Part shown: positions 12,301 through 24,700 of the stretch, piece after piece
Position numbering within the stretch: position 1 is the first letter of the stretch
Layout of the letters: each line of letters opens with the position of its first letter
The notes under the pieces: generated by a model
What the model saw: only the letters and a program-made list of their open reading frames with translations
Databases searched by the model: none
What the model was told of the DNA's origin: nothing
Position numbers and translations under genes: made by a program
Assembly: GCF_032854445.1 (NCBI RefSeq)
Contig: NC_088295.1
Span: forward strand, 89,611,836 to 89,675,835
DNA length: 64,000 nucleotides
Source: Liolophura sinensis
Taxonomy: Eukaryota > Mollusca > Polyplacophora > Chitonida > Chitonidae
Direction: 5' to 3'

Positions 12301-15300
12301 CTATATCGGGAACGTTTTCGTCGCTGAAACGAGCCAAAGATACTCGCTGGAGGGAGGATCTGTTTTACCATAATAAGAGAAACATACAGAAAATGTCGAA
12401 CTCATAGTTCAACAGGTATTTAAACATATATCACGCGAATTTATAGTAAACGGCACCATAAATGAAGTATGAAATACTTGCAATATAAAAACTCGAGTAA
12501 TAACACATGGAGATTCTCATCTTTATTCTCGCATGAATCTCCCAGACACTCTTAAACCGACTGTGTACAAATAAATGTACATATCTAAAATTATACTGTG
12601 TGTCAGTGGCACACCAATACTCTGTCAATGTCCATACGCCATATGCCCTACGTACAACAGTTTTTGGTAACAGCACACGTAATATTCATTGTATATTACA
12701 TAACCGCTGCTAAGACAACAATAAAAAAATCCAGCCCCAATACCCCCACCCCCCCACTCACCCTCACCGCGATGACAATTCAATACACAACAAAGATAAA
12801 CGTTCCATAGTATGTGTGCATTGTGAACAATCTGGTCGGACAAATCTGTTTAAAATTACACATAACACCTTTGCCTTACAGTCGTTTAGGATTCCAGATG
12901 ATAGGACCACGTATATGAGAACATTAGTCTTGCTACGTTTAGTACTCGTAACTTGTTCACCTTTCCTCAAACTTTACCACAACATATTTGGCAAGACACT
13001 TATCAAATGGAGAACTTTCATTAAACACCTTGCATCTAATTAAAACTAAACAGTGAAATTACAACAACAATTATCTACCACGACATTTTTGTTCTACAAA
13101 CCCAAGAAGATTATTGAAACAAGAAACTGAGAACAATAAACACATATACTACTAACTTATATGGGAAGTTTTCTATTATTTTAAACCATACAAAATGATA
13201 TACCAGATCAAAATGTCATCAGCGTGTGACGAGAAATGGCAGATGTACAGGCATAGAATTATAAGAAAAATAACTCACATTGTGAAGCTAATTAGGTCCA
13301 GTATTTAAAAATAATTCTGAACAAGATAAGAGAGCAGTAAAATAGCGTAACTAAAGAAATTCTGAAACAACAGCTACGAAACAGAATAAAACATTGTAAA
13401 TTGATCTGGCAGAATCAGGTTTTATGAAGGGTGAATTCACACAGCAACGATTTAAGAAAATGACGTTATACATATTGCAAAACTATCTACAGACAACAGC
13501 AGTGCAAACTATCGACATACACTACCAAGTACAGATCTATACATAAGAGAGTTAGCGGTAGAAGGTACACCAACCTCTTCATAAGTGTTAGGTAATTTGG
13601 TCTGTAAATCAAACGAGTGTTACACAGAACAACTGACGAAGAACGAAAATCATATTTTAAGGAGAACGTTGCTAGGAATGGTCAAGAAGATAAATACTAT
13701 CTACTATACCAAGTTTTCTCAGTGATATCCTTATACGTGTACATTCAGGGTATTATTTGCATTTTTCTCTGGAGAAAATTCTCACTAGCTATATGTAGTT
13801 GTTGTTTTGCGAGATGCAATGGTAATAGCGGTGTGCAGACAATGACTTTAACATTCTCAAGTTTGCTCTATTCTATACTAATTTCATTTTACTTTTTGTG
13901 GGTTAAACTACATCAAAGTAGCAAGCCGAAGCAAGCGCCTATTTGATTGACGTTGCGCTGATACTGTCAAAGAGGTAAAGCAATTATTTTAAACAACAAT
14001 AAATAGGCACATAGAAATACAACATACGGTTTACTTCATGCCTAATTTACCTGCCAACTGGTGGAGTCCTGAAACAGTTTTTGAAAAAATAAGATCCTCC
14101 GTCAAGTTTTACACTGTGAGTCGAATGGATAATGTTTAAGTGCAACGCTTCTCTGAAAAACTTACGGATATGCCATAGGTTTGGTAAATTCTTGCTTTCT
14201 TCAAATGTTCAAACGGGTTACGGTGTATTGTAAAGGCCAACAGAAAAGATGTCTGGAAAAATGCAAGCTATTATGTACACTATCTACTGAAAGCGAAAGC
14301 GGCCAAGGTGAGGAGGAAAGGAATACCGGGAAAGGTGCCTATCTCTACGACCTAGAGGGGCTATATGTAGATTGATGTCACACATGCAGAGATCACGAAC
14401 TATGTGCACTGTACGCCTATCGTCTATAGGCCTATCTGTGTGACAGTTAAGCACTTTCTCTGGAAAACTAGAGGTCAACAGTGCTTATAAAAATACTTAC
14501 ATGTGACCACCTTTATACAGTGCAGCGGTCTATGTATGCCTATGTTCCAATATGTGCCTATGAAGCATTCTTCGCGCATGTGCGCAGGAGGTAAGCTTTG
14601 TAGACATTGCTGAATTGTGTTGAACATGTGCCATTGCTGAATAATGATGCTAGCCAAAGCATACACCAGCCGTTGTTATCACTGGCTTGCATAAGTTGAC
14701 ATACTCTATGATATAATGTAATATAATTTGCTTAACTGATAGATTAGCAATCTGAACAAAGAAAACAGTTAACCAGTAGAACACCATGTATCATATTCGG
14801 TGTCTGAAACAAGTGGAAGGTCGAAAGACACGGTATGCTAATGCTTAACCAAGTATAATTCCGGTGACATCCCAGTAACTGAGACATTTTCTACATTCTG
14901 AGCAATGGAGTTAAGGAGCATGAAAAGTAGGTACTGTGCCTTAACAGCATCTAAGTTACCGTAATGTAAACTGCTGACAATGCTTGTAATATATATGTAA
15001 AGCTAACTGTGATCAATTCGACGATGTAAATATTGCGGCAACAAAATTTACATTAAATGGTGCAGATAAAGTATAGGTTGTATATAATGTGGACTTACAC
15101 GCAGTGGGCAGTGCCTAGGATGTGCTGGTTGTCAATGACGACTAGGCCGCACACGATGAGGAAGGGTCTGGGCTCGTCAGGACCGTTCTTGTAGGCTAGC
15201 ACTGCCATCCAAGGCTCGCCGTCAGGCACTGGCTCACCATTGATCAGCCTCCGCACGCGGTGTAATACTAAAGAGGTAAACACAAATAAACATTGTCGCA

Positions 15301-15525
15301 AGTTTATTCCTGGTTGAAGTGTACGTATTTTACCAAAATTAATCTGTCTCTTATACAAAAAGGAGCAACACGTTATTTCTCGTTAATCATTAAATAGATT
15401 GGGTGAGTTATGGAATAAGTAAAGTTAAATGAGACCTGAATAAGCTTACCTGCATCCTCGGCTTCGGTCAGATCAAGACCACATGCAAAAAGAAGTACCC
15501 CAAGGATGGTATATCTACCCAACAT
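9372..15525 (-). CDS. Secreted chymotrypsin-fold serine protease P2, six exons
   Basis: Exons on the reverse strand: 15525-15450, 15267-15099, 12359-12188, 11339-11165, 10379-10234 and 9533-9372. Intron phases are 1,2,0,1,0 and the product is 299 residues. It starts MLGRYTILGVLLFACGL, a signal peptide. A short pro-region ends RVRR, before LINGE, the likely activation cleavage. The catalytic triad is complete: His80 in GTAHC, Asp152 in NNDLSIITL, Ser249 in GDSGSP. GWG and CxGDSG are present, but the position equivalent to trypsin Asp189 is Phe, so trypsin-like specificity is unlikely. The C-terminus reads VYTRVATFLDWI, the usual final helix. The start at 15525 is chosen over an in-frame ATG at 15576 because it begins the signal peptide. 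The exon 5 acceptor could be 'ttgcag' (used) or 'gtcacag' a few codons later. Paralogue of P1; both are probably extracellular. Confidence 0.85.
12360..15098. other. Intron 2 of protease P2
   Basis: AT-rich, 2.7 kb, without clear repeats apart from a C-rich stretch near 12735-12770. Short ORFs here lack recognisable features. No exon-derived array is present, unlike the introns of P1. Confidence 0.6.
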
Positions 15526-18500
15526 TTTATCCTCCAGGACTGTGCACCAAATACCGTTTCTTGGCCCTGATAACAAAGAATGTGTGTATTTTTTATCACT
15601 TAGAGAAGTTACATTGTCTAAACAAACTTAGCGCGAAAAATATTGCCTATAGAGTGGCGTATCGATAATATTCCGTTATATCGACAGCCATTTCCGTGGG
15701 TTCGTTCCCATTTTCGGATAAGGAACTTCTAGCATTCCCTGCTTTTATTATTCTCAAGGCCTTCGTGACAGCCAGTAGTCGAGGCTGCTGTCTTGTATGG
15801 TCTTGCATAAAGTTAGCAGGAAATCACTTGCATTACACCTATATCACTGATGTCACAAAGAGAAAAATCTCAGTATATCTCACCAAAGATGTATGGTTTA
15901 CTCCATCCGGGCACTTCTGTTTCCTGCATCAAGCGATAACTGACCTCCATTCATCGTGGAAGCGAAATTTTATTTCTTGAGTGTGCCGCTAAACAATAAC
16001 CTAAGACTTAAGCAGCTGGTACTAAAATTTTTAAGAACATGCACTACAAATAGAGCATGAGTTAATTTTGAATCTGACATAACTGTATAATGACTCGCAA
16101 CGGTATTGTGAAATAGATCAGGCACATGAAAATGAAATGTTGATAATGCAGAGAAAACCAAGGACGAACCAGTTAATTACACTGAAAGGGTAGTCGAAAT
16201 CAGACACCGTCCTGACCATGCCCACAACACCCAGGATGCGTGACTACGGTGGATGCTGTTGTCGTCACTATTAAACCCTGACTCACCTTCTGGGTCCTCA
16301 CCTCAGGGCTGGCCGACTTTCAATACGATCCGTTTATATATAAGTTTGTATCGGTGGTCAGGAAGAAGCCGACAGACGTAATGACACTAAGCGACTGCTA
16401 TAACTAATGCTAAATTGTAAAATCCATGACATCTAGAAAAAATCAGATATAACTTCAGGGAGCTTTGATTGACGCCTTCAGATCCTTATTTCTCCAGCTC
16501 ATTCCATCTGTCATTATCAACAACTGAAAGCATCACTTTTGATGATTGTATTGAAGACTGATGTGATCCCATTTTATTTCAATGCCAAATCTCAATTATA
16601 CTATAGACACAGACATCTCAGGTGAAAGAAATGACAGATTTCCCTATGATTTCCATTGCTTCACATTTTATAGCCGGCAAATTTTACACTTAAAGGCAAT
16701 GTTTTATTTATTGATATAATTTTACTGTATTAAATCTGAAATGTTAAATATTATTTTAAATAATGTTAAATCCATCATTTTGGTAATGGCAGAGGATTGA
16801 AGACATTTACAATGTTAGGATAATAGAAAATGATTAGAAAATTTTGTAGGTTAAAAATGTCTTATGTCAAATTGTTCCTCATTGGTCATGTATTCCGCAT
16901 AATAAACGTTAACGTTTTTTTTAATCTAACATTATGGTACAACCTGTAAGCAAGCATAGTTTGGCTTAGCATTGTAAGATATTCGCACTGCCATTTTACA
17001 CCGTTTAAGATACTGTTCCATCTTAGGCCTAATACTTAGAAAATGTTGACATTTGCGTTTTAAGATCGTAGATATTAAATTCTTAGAGAAAAGTGCGAAC
17101 TCAGCACACTGAATATCGTACTTTGTTTACAAATTTTACTTTATTCACAAAATCTTGCCAGAATCAAACAGATGTTAAGGGATATCTTTGCATTACTCAC
17201 TCAAAACGAACATACATGTACGAAACATCAGTTACTTTAAAACTGTATGATATTTAAACCTCAATAACTTCCTCAATACAGTGTACCATCAATGTGATCA
17301 TTTTGTCATATGTATACCCTAGGCTTCAAAGACTTGGGAAAGGCATTGCTTTTTCTTTTATTTTGTCGCATCTTGAAAAATTAAATTTAAAATCAAAACC
17401 GAAACCGAAAGAATCTCAAACACGTGTGTGAACACCGGGTATGAATCAAAGTGCGTTTTTGTTGAATGTGGCCGTGTGGCTTTATGCTGACAGTTTACCC
17501 TATGACTGCCAAATGCACACACCACACCTCACGACACGAGATGGAGGTTAAGGTGAAGATGAATCAAACATTTTATAGGAACATAAAAGATAAAAGAAAC
17601 ATAAAAAGTTTTTCTCAGAACTGTACAATGATTCATCTGAGTCGAGAATGACGTCCATGGGGCTTTTGACACTGAGTTAAGATGTTTGATGCTTCCAGTG
17701 ATATGATAACATTTAAAGAAAGATGAGTTCTATTCAAAAATAAGATATCATTGATTTTCCGTGATATTGTCAATTCTCCCATGTTTGGACAATGCCATCC
17801 AATATCCGATACTGGCCTTCATGAGAACACCAACGGTTTCAGCACAAACAGGATATTGCAGAAGTGGCGTTTTTTCATTTGTCTGAACGCCTTGCCTTTC
17901 GATCTTAGATTCCAATCTTAGGAACAATGGCAACGCCTACTGGTATTCCAATAAGTTATATGCTAACAGATTTATCTCTTCTTTGTGATGTATGATTCTG
18001 ACTTTAGCCTAGGAGTACAGTGGGTACAATACTAACAGACAGTGGCGAGTGTTGTGGTCGTAGGAAGGGGTGGGGGGGGGGGGGTGCGGCGGATGGGTGG
18101 GATGAGGCAAGGAGGCAGCAAACTTTTTTCGCTATGTCTAGACAAAGTAGACCTGACTATTTCTCATTACTAGTTTTGACACATATTAGAAAATGGAGTT
18201 ACAGTTTACATATGTCTTAGTATTATATACTGAAGCATAAGTTTGTCTTTCTTCTCAGTTTCATTTTACACGTCAGACTGTACGCACGCTAGTAGTAATG
18301 TACAAGCCTGAAACATTTTTTTGATGTGAGTTGTTGTTGTAATCTGTTTCTCTCTGTAAACGCGTCAAAAAGGAAGAATACCAACGCCATATCTCAGAAA
18401 AAGTTTATCATTGCCTTGCCAGAGAAAACCGAAAATTTGTTATGCTTTGTAGTTTCTTCACTTTTATCACATTTCAGTGGCTCACGTATGAGATAGGCCT

Positions 18501-18685
18501 ATCACTTGTATTAGAGGAGTCGAGTGTTTTGATTAGACAAAAACAGCATTATGGAGCTAAATCGAACCGGACAATTACCTATATTAATTTTCCATGCATG
18601 GTATTATTTTCACATGAAGTATTTTTTTCTCCATCGTAATGGTCACTAATGTAGTCTAGTCCGTATGAATACTAAATAAAAGGCA
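15526..18685. other. Left part of the region between the two divergent proteases
   Basis: No gene recognised. A run of G with a few interruptions lies near 18067-18090. 'ttttttatc' near 15585, about 60 bp upstream of the P2 start, could serve as a TATA-like element on the reverse strand, but the evidence is slight. Confidence 0.45.
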
Positions 18686-19590
18686 TACTTTCCATCTGTT
18701 TGATCTGCAAATGCCATACACAATCCCAATGTTACCACTTGATTGGACTACAAATGTCATACACAATCCCAATGTTACCACTTGATTGGACTACAAATGT
18801 CATACACAATCCCAATGTTACCACTTGATTGGACTACAAATATCATACACAATCCCAATGTTACCACTTGATTGGACTACAAATGTCATACACAATCGCA
18901 AAAGCAACGGTGTCCTGGGCTTGTTCTATAAATGTCATGCACAAAACCAATGTTGCCATCTGTTTATTCTGCAAATGTCATACACAAAAGCAACGGTGCC
19001 CTGTGCTTGTTCTACAAATGCCATGCACAAAACCAATGTTGCCATCTGTTTATTCTGCAAATGTCATACACAAAAGCAATGGTGCCCTGTGCTTGTTCTA
19101 CAAATGCCATGCACAAAACCAATGTTGCCATCTGTTTATTCTGCAAATGTCATACACAAAAGCAACGGTGTCCTGTGCTTGTTCTATAAATGTCATGCAC
19201 AAAACCAATGTTGCCACCTGTTTATTCTGCAAATGTCATACACAAAAGCAACGGTGTCCTGTGCTTGTTCTATAAATGCCATGCACAAAACCAATGTTGC
19301 CATCTGTTTATTCTGCAAATGTCATACACAAAAGCAACGGTGTCCTGTGCTTGTTCTATAAATGTCATGCACAAAACCAATGTTGCCACCTGTTTATTCT
19401 GCAAATGCCATACACAAAAGCAGCAGTCTCCTGTGATTGTTTTATAAATCTCATATGCAAAACAAATGTTGGCATCTGTTTGTTCTACAAATGTCATACA
19501 CAACCAAAGTGTCATCGGTTTATCTGGCAAATGTCATGCACAATGCCAATGCTGCTGTTATCTTTTTTGTAAATCTTATACATAAAAACA
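18686..19590. repeat. 43-bp minisatellite with 86-bp higher-order units
   Basis: About 20 units. The first four are nearly uniform ('aaatgtcatacacaatccc'). The later ones alternate two 43-bp types, one containing 'aaaagcaacggtgtcc' and one 'aaaaccaatgttgcca', so the array repeats every 86 bp. Because 43 is not a multiple of three and stops are rare, long ORFs appear in several frames. They are not taken as genes. Confidence 0.92.
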
Positions 19591-20061
19591 TGAAGATGTA
19601 ATGTATACACACAGGCGTAGCATCGGGCGTAATGGAGCAAAATGAAAAGTATCCTTTGCAACTAGATGGAAAACCTGTCGCCTAGAGCTATTGCCAACCT
19701 ACTCAAAGTAACAGATCGTCTGCGAAATAACGCATGGGTTTTCCCGGTATGCAGTTAATGTTATTATGTAATAGGTGTGGCCGATGTAATAGACCAAGCT
19801 GAAATATTCGTTGCTAACCATCAGCCTACTCTATGCCGTTAAATGCATAGGATAATACCGTTTTCTGTTTAATGTTGGTACTTGAAACAGGTTTTCTTAC
19901 GAATTATACCGTGAATATATGACAGTGTCTTCAATGGACGTTCATTACGAAGCTAAACTGATAAACATGTGCCCCGCTTTCTCAATGAAATTGTACGATA
20001 TGCTGTTAGCTGAAGTAAACAGCGTTGAGCTGTCATCGGAAGAATACTGTATGCATTTACA

Positions 20062-20346
20062 ATAATATATTTATTTATTTATTTGATTGGTGTTTTACGC
20101 CGTACTCAAGAATATTTCACTTATACGACGGCGGCCAGCATTATGGTGAGTGGAAACCGGGCACAGACCGGGGGAACCCACGACCATCCGCAGGTTGCTG
20201 ACAGACCTTCCCACGTACGGCCGTAGAGGAAGCCAGCATGAGCTGGACTTGAACTCACAGCGACCGCATTGGTGAGAGACTCCTGGGTCATTACGCTGCT
20301 CTAGCCCGCTAACCAACTGAGTCACGGAGTCCCCATAATATATTTA
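20062..20346 (-). mobile_element. Full-length ATTT-tailed tRNA-derived SINE with target-site duplication
   Basis: On the reverse strand it begins with a tRNA-like head ('gtgactcagttggttag' as A box, 'gttcaagtcc' as B box). The body contains 'caacctgcggatggtcg', 'cggtttccactcacc' and 'gtgaaatattcttgag', then the tail (AAAT)n. A 12-bp direct repeat ATAATATATTTA flanks it (20062-20073 and 20335-20346). Confidence 0.92.
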
Positions 20347-20441
20347 AAATTATTTAACATATAGCTTGACAATATAGGAAGAAATATAAAAAAAAGAATT
20401 TCTTGTGTGGTTCAAATTCCTCTCCTCCATTACCTCACACC

Positions 20442-20805
20442 GGCCCCGATGGCACAGTTGGTAGAGCGTCCGCCTCGAGAGCGGTAGATCCAGGGTCAAT
20501 CCTGGGTCCAGTCATACCTAAGACTTTAAAAGATGAAGTTGTAACTTCTTCGCTTGGCCTTCAGCATGAAGGGGGTAGTGCAACGACTGGTTGACCCGCA
20601 TCATTATAATGGTTCGGGCAGGGCAGTTTACTTGCCTTTAGTAAGACGTCTGGGTGAAGCAGTACTAGATAAAAGTGCGGTGGAAATCCGTCCTGCAACA
20701 AGGAGGCACATAACATGCACCCTAATGATTCCTTCGTCGTCATATGACAGAAAAATGGTTAATTACGACGTTAAACCCCAATCACTCACTCACTCACTCC
20801 ATTAC
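20442..20805 (+). mobile_element. Full-length CACT-tailed tRNA-derived SINE
   Basis: Head 'ggcacagttggtagagcg' and 'gggtcaatcc' resemble A and B boxes. The body has 'cttcgcttggccttcagc', 'gtgcaacgactggttgacc' and 'tccgtcctgcaacaagg', then 'tcgtcgtcatatgac', 'aattacgacgttaaaccc' and (CACT)n. The most complete member of this family in the window. Confidence 0.9.
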
Positions 20806-21615
20806 CTCACTTTGTTAAGAACTGAAAAAAAATTATGTAATCATAGGAATCGAACTCGTGATGCTATTCGACACTAGAGTTTCAAAAAATGCATGTTACT
20901 GCTGAACTAATGGGGACAATGCGTAAAAATGCCATGAAATATTATGGTGAATGTAGAGTTCTTCTGAACTTCCAAATTATTTCATTTTTTTTTTCGATTT
21001 ATTAAAATATGAAACAAATCGATAATTCGTCATAGCTTACTTGTCCCTAACTGGACACCAAATATTCGGAAATGATTTTGGTTCACGTAGTCATGTTTTT
21101 ATTTTAAAGGGAGTTCTTAAAAATATATGCAAAAAATACTTCTCGCCTTTTTTAACACTAGATTTATCACTTACCACATGCATACATACCTTTGATTGAC
21201 ACATTTTAATGTGAGGAAAATGTAATCTATGGCCAGTTGTAATAACGCTCTCAGCTAACCTTCATGAAAGGTGCCTTACGATGAATTAATGACATAATAT
21301 ACAACACTTGGGTATAAGTTGACAAATCTATTTAGATTGTCACGTTGTTCGCCTTGAGTAATGGTGTTAATTTGCTTTCCGTTAGGAAATTGAATTTGGG
21401 AAGCCGTTCCTATATATGCTGTGGTAACAATGCATGTTCCTCCAATTTGTTTTGTCTGTAGTGGTCTTTTACTACTATACAATTACCATGTCAATATGTG
21501 GCTTATCATTGACACATTAACAACCTTAGCATAGTTGTTAATTTAGATGCAATCCTTTATTTACATACAGGTAATGATTAGACAGTCGTTATTTTCTACA
21601 GGTTATTTTACCTGA

Positions 21616-21621
21616 TATAAA
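21616..21621 (+). promoter_or_regulatory. Candidate TATA box of protease P1
   Basis: TATAAA in 'cctgatataaatgc', 105 bp upstream of the chosen start at 21726. This spacing would give a short 5' UTR of about 75 nt. Confidence 0.4.
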
Positions 21622-21725
21622 TGCAACACCAGGTAACGCGCGTGAACAGACCTCACCATTCTCTCTTTCCTCACGGAGGTGTAGAATCGACTGGGAAACA
21701 ATTCCTTGAGCAAAACCCACACAAG

Positions 21726-24700
21726 ATGCACTCTAAACCACGGGTCGTGTTGTTGATGTTTACGATAGCGCTTCTTATCCACGTGAATGTCAGTACGGGT
21801 AAGCTAAAAGGATTTTATTCTTTGTATAAGGCAAATTCTGAATATATATTTGCTCTACAATAGGCCAGATGTGTTTCAAACCAAAATCGGGATCTGACTC
21901 AGACGGTCAAGGAGCTGTCTTGTTGATAGTGTCAGACAGAAGGTTTGCCAAGAGCCTGTCGAAGGTCGGTGGTTTGATCGTTGTAATAGTTTTTTCTGCC
22001 TATAAAAATGACCAACATCATATATATTCTTCGACACGTCGCTAACACCAATCAAATAAATATTTATTTATTTATTTGATTAGTGTGTTACGAGGTACTC
22101 AAGACTATTTCACTTATACGACGGCGGCCAGCATTATGGTGCGAGGAAACCGGGAACAGCCCGGGTGAAATTCATGACCATCCGCAGGATGCTGCAGACC
22201 TTTCCACATGCGGTCGCAGAGGAAGCTAGCATCAGCTGGACTTGAACTCCCAAGAACTGCCTTGGTAAGAGGCTCCTGGGCCATATGCGCCGCGCTGGCG
22301 CATATGGTCACGGAAGGGCCCAATCAAATAAATAAACAAATAAACATAAAAGCACAAAGCTGGTTATTTGAGAGATGTTCGTATAATCAAGTTCAGCCAT
22401 TTGTACGAAACATCTGCAATGTTAAAAAAAATGTTTGCATTATTATAGAACTTTTCTAATACCTCATGGTATTTACATTTGCGCTTTGGTTGAATTATTA
22501 ATGTTTTCGTTTAAAAATTCAGAAGCCCATCAGAGTTCGTTCAGCGAATCCAGATCTAGTTGTGTCATACAACTATCCGCAAATTAGTTATGTCTAGATA
22601 GCCTCTTCACAATAGTTCTGTACGATGATTTAGAGTTAATTTCAACAATTGTCATTAAAGATCTGGTGTTTTGTAAACTTCAAACTGTTATCAGCAACAT
22701 CATGTAGTTTTAAACACTTCTGTGCGTTAAAAGTTCTCTTTAACATATTGTATATGTAGTGTTATAGTTCTTTTTAACGTAATGTAGCGGCCTAGATCTT
22801 GTAAATGTAGCCTCATTGTTATATTTAACATTTTGTAACGCCATAACTCTCTGATGATTTACCACCATAGTTCTAATTAACACGATGTAGCATAGTTTTC
22901 TTTGCAAGATGTAACGTTGTAGTTCTTTTATCATAATGTGGTGGTATAGTTCTCTTCAACGCTGCGTTGTGTTGTTGCGTTGATGTTCTCTTGTAACACA
23001 ATGAAGCTTGCCAGTTCTTTTCACATGATTTTGCAGGATAGTTCTCTTTAACGGAATATAGCGTCAGTTTCCTGTCGTTGCTGAAATTTTCGAGCACAGC
23101 ATGCCGTAGCACCGTAGTGCTGATGTTAATCAGCTTACATAATAGCATAGCATGGTACTGATTCTGAAGAGTTTGCAACATAGCATGAAGTACTACCGAT
23201 TCTGATGAGTTTCCTGTTTGGTGTGGTGTAGTGCTAATTGTGACCATTTCCCGTAGCATGGCGTGTAGTACCGATTCTGAAGAGTTTCCTGTTTGGTGTG
23301 GTGTAGTACTAACCGTGACCATTTCCCGTAGCATGGCGTGTAGTGCCGATTCTGAAGAGTTTCCTGTTTGGTGTGGTGTAGTGCTAATTGTGGCCATTTC
23401 CCTTAGCATGGCGAAAAGTGCCGATTCTGAAGAGTTTCCTGTTTGATGTGGTGCAGTGCTAATTGTGACCATTTCCCATAGCATGGCGTGTAGTGCCGAT
23501 TCTGATGAGTTTCCTGTTTGGTGTGGTGTAGTGCTAACTGTGACCATTTCCCGTAGCATGGCGTGTAGTGCCGATTCAGAAGAGTTTCCTGTTTGGTGTG
23601 GTGTAGTGCTAATTGTGGCCATTTCCCATAGCATGGCGTGTAGTGCCGATTCTGAAGAGTTTCCTGTTTGGTGTGGTGCAGTGCTAATTGTGACCATTTC
23701 CCATAGCATGGCGTGTAGTGCCGATTCTGAAGAGTTTCCTGTTTGGTGTGGTGTAGTGCTAACTGTGGCCATTTCCCATAGCATGGCGTGTAGTGCCGAT
23801 TCTGAAGAGTTTCCTGTTTGGTGTGATGTAGTGCTAATTGTGGCCATTTCCCATAGCATGGCGTGTAGTGCCGATTCTGAAGAGTTTCCTGTTTGGTGTG
23901 GTGCAGTGCTAATTGTGACCATTTCCCATAGCATGGCGTGTAGTGCCGATTCTGAAGAGTTTCCTGTTTGGTGTGGTGCAGTGCTAATTGTCACCATTTC
24001 CCGTAGCATGGCGTGTAGTGCCGATTCTGAAGAGTTTCCTGTTTGGTGTGGTGTAGTGCTAATTGTGGCCATTTCCCTTAGTATGGCGAAAAGTGCCGAT
24101 TCAGAAGAGTTTCCTGTTTGATGTGAAGATTTCACAGTTCTATATAGTTCTTTGTTCAAGCATAGTGTTATATCAGTTTTGAACAGAGCCCGCCGCCTGA
24201 TTGACGGTGAAGACATGGTGGACGGTCTGCCCACGGTGGGCGTGTTGGCCTATAAAAATGAGCGCACCCAGGCCAGGCCGTATTTCATATTGTGTACCTT
24301 GGTTCTACTGGATAAAGACTGGGTCCTCACCAGCGCTCACTGCCTGTAAGAGTATAATTATCTTGTGCTGTTAATATTTTAACCAAGTTGTTTTCTATTT
24401 ATTTATTTATTTATTTATATATTTATTTATTTAATGATCTGATTGGCGTTGAATATGGAGGCTATACATAATGACTTTTCACGTATAAGACTGTGGTCAG
24501 GTTTATGGCTGGAGGTAACCGACGTGCCCGGAGCATGCGGCCGCCCTTGGTCAGGTACTTGACAAATCTTCTGACTTAAAGCCACTGCCACGCTTCTTGC
24601 CTATTCTTGGATTCACCCTGTGTAGGAAATAATGTGTCTTATCCATTCAGTATTATTTGGGTTTATTTTGTTGCAAATCTGGGAAATAGTATAGGCTAGA

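Noticed and set aside
18786-19572. 191-codon and overlapping ORFs with CHTQKQ-type repeats
   Set aside because: Caused by a 43-bp repeat lacking stops in several frames; different frames give equivalent proteins.
20400-20520. tRNA-like sequence considered as a tRNA gene
   Set aside because: It is the head of a SINE: the body and CACT tail follow directly, and the cloverleaf does not hold.
22873-24234. 453-codon reverse ORF with 25-residue repeats as a gene
   Set aside because: It is produced by the 75-bp period of an intronic minisatellite; it overlaps a supported P1 exon on the other strand and has no signal, domain or splice support.
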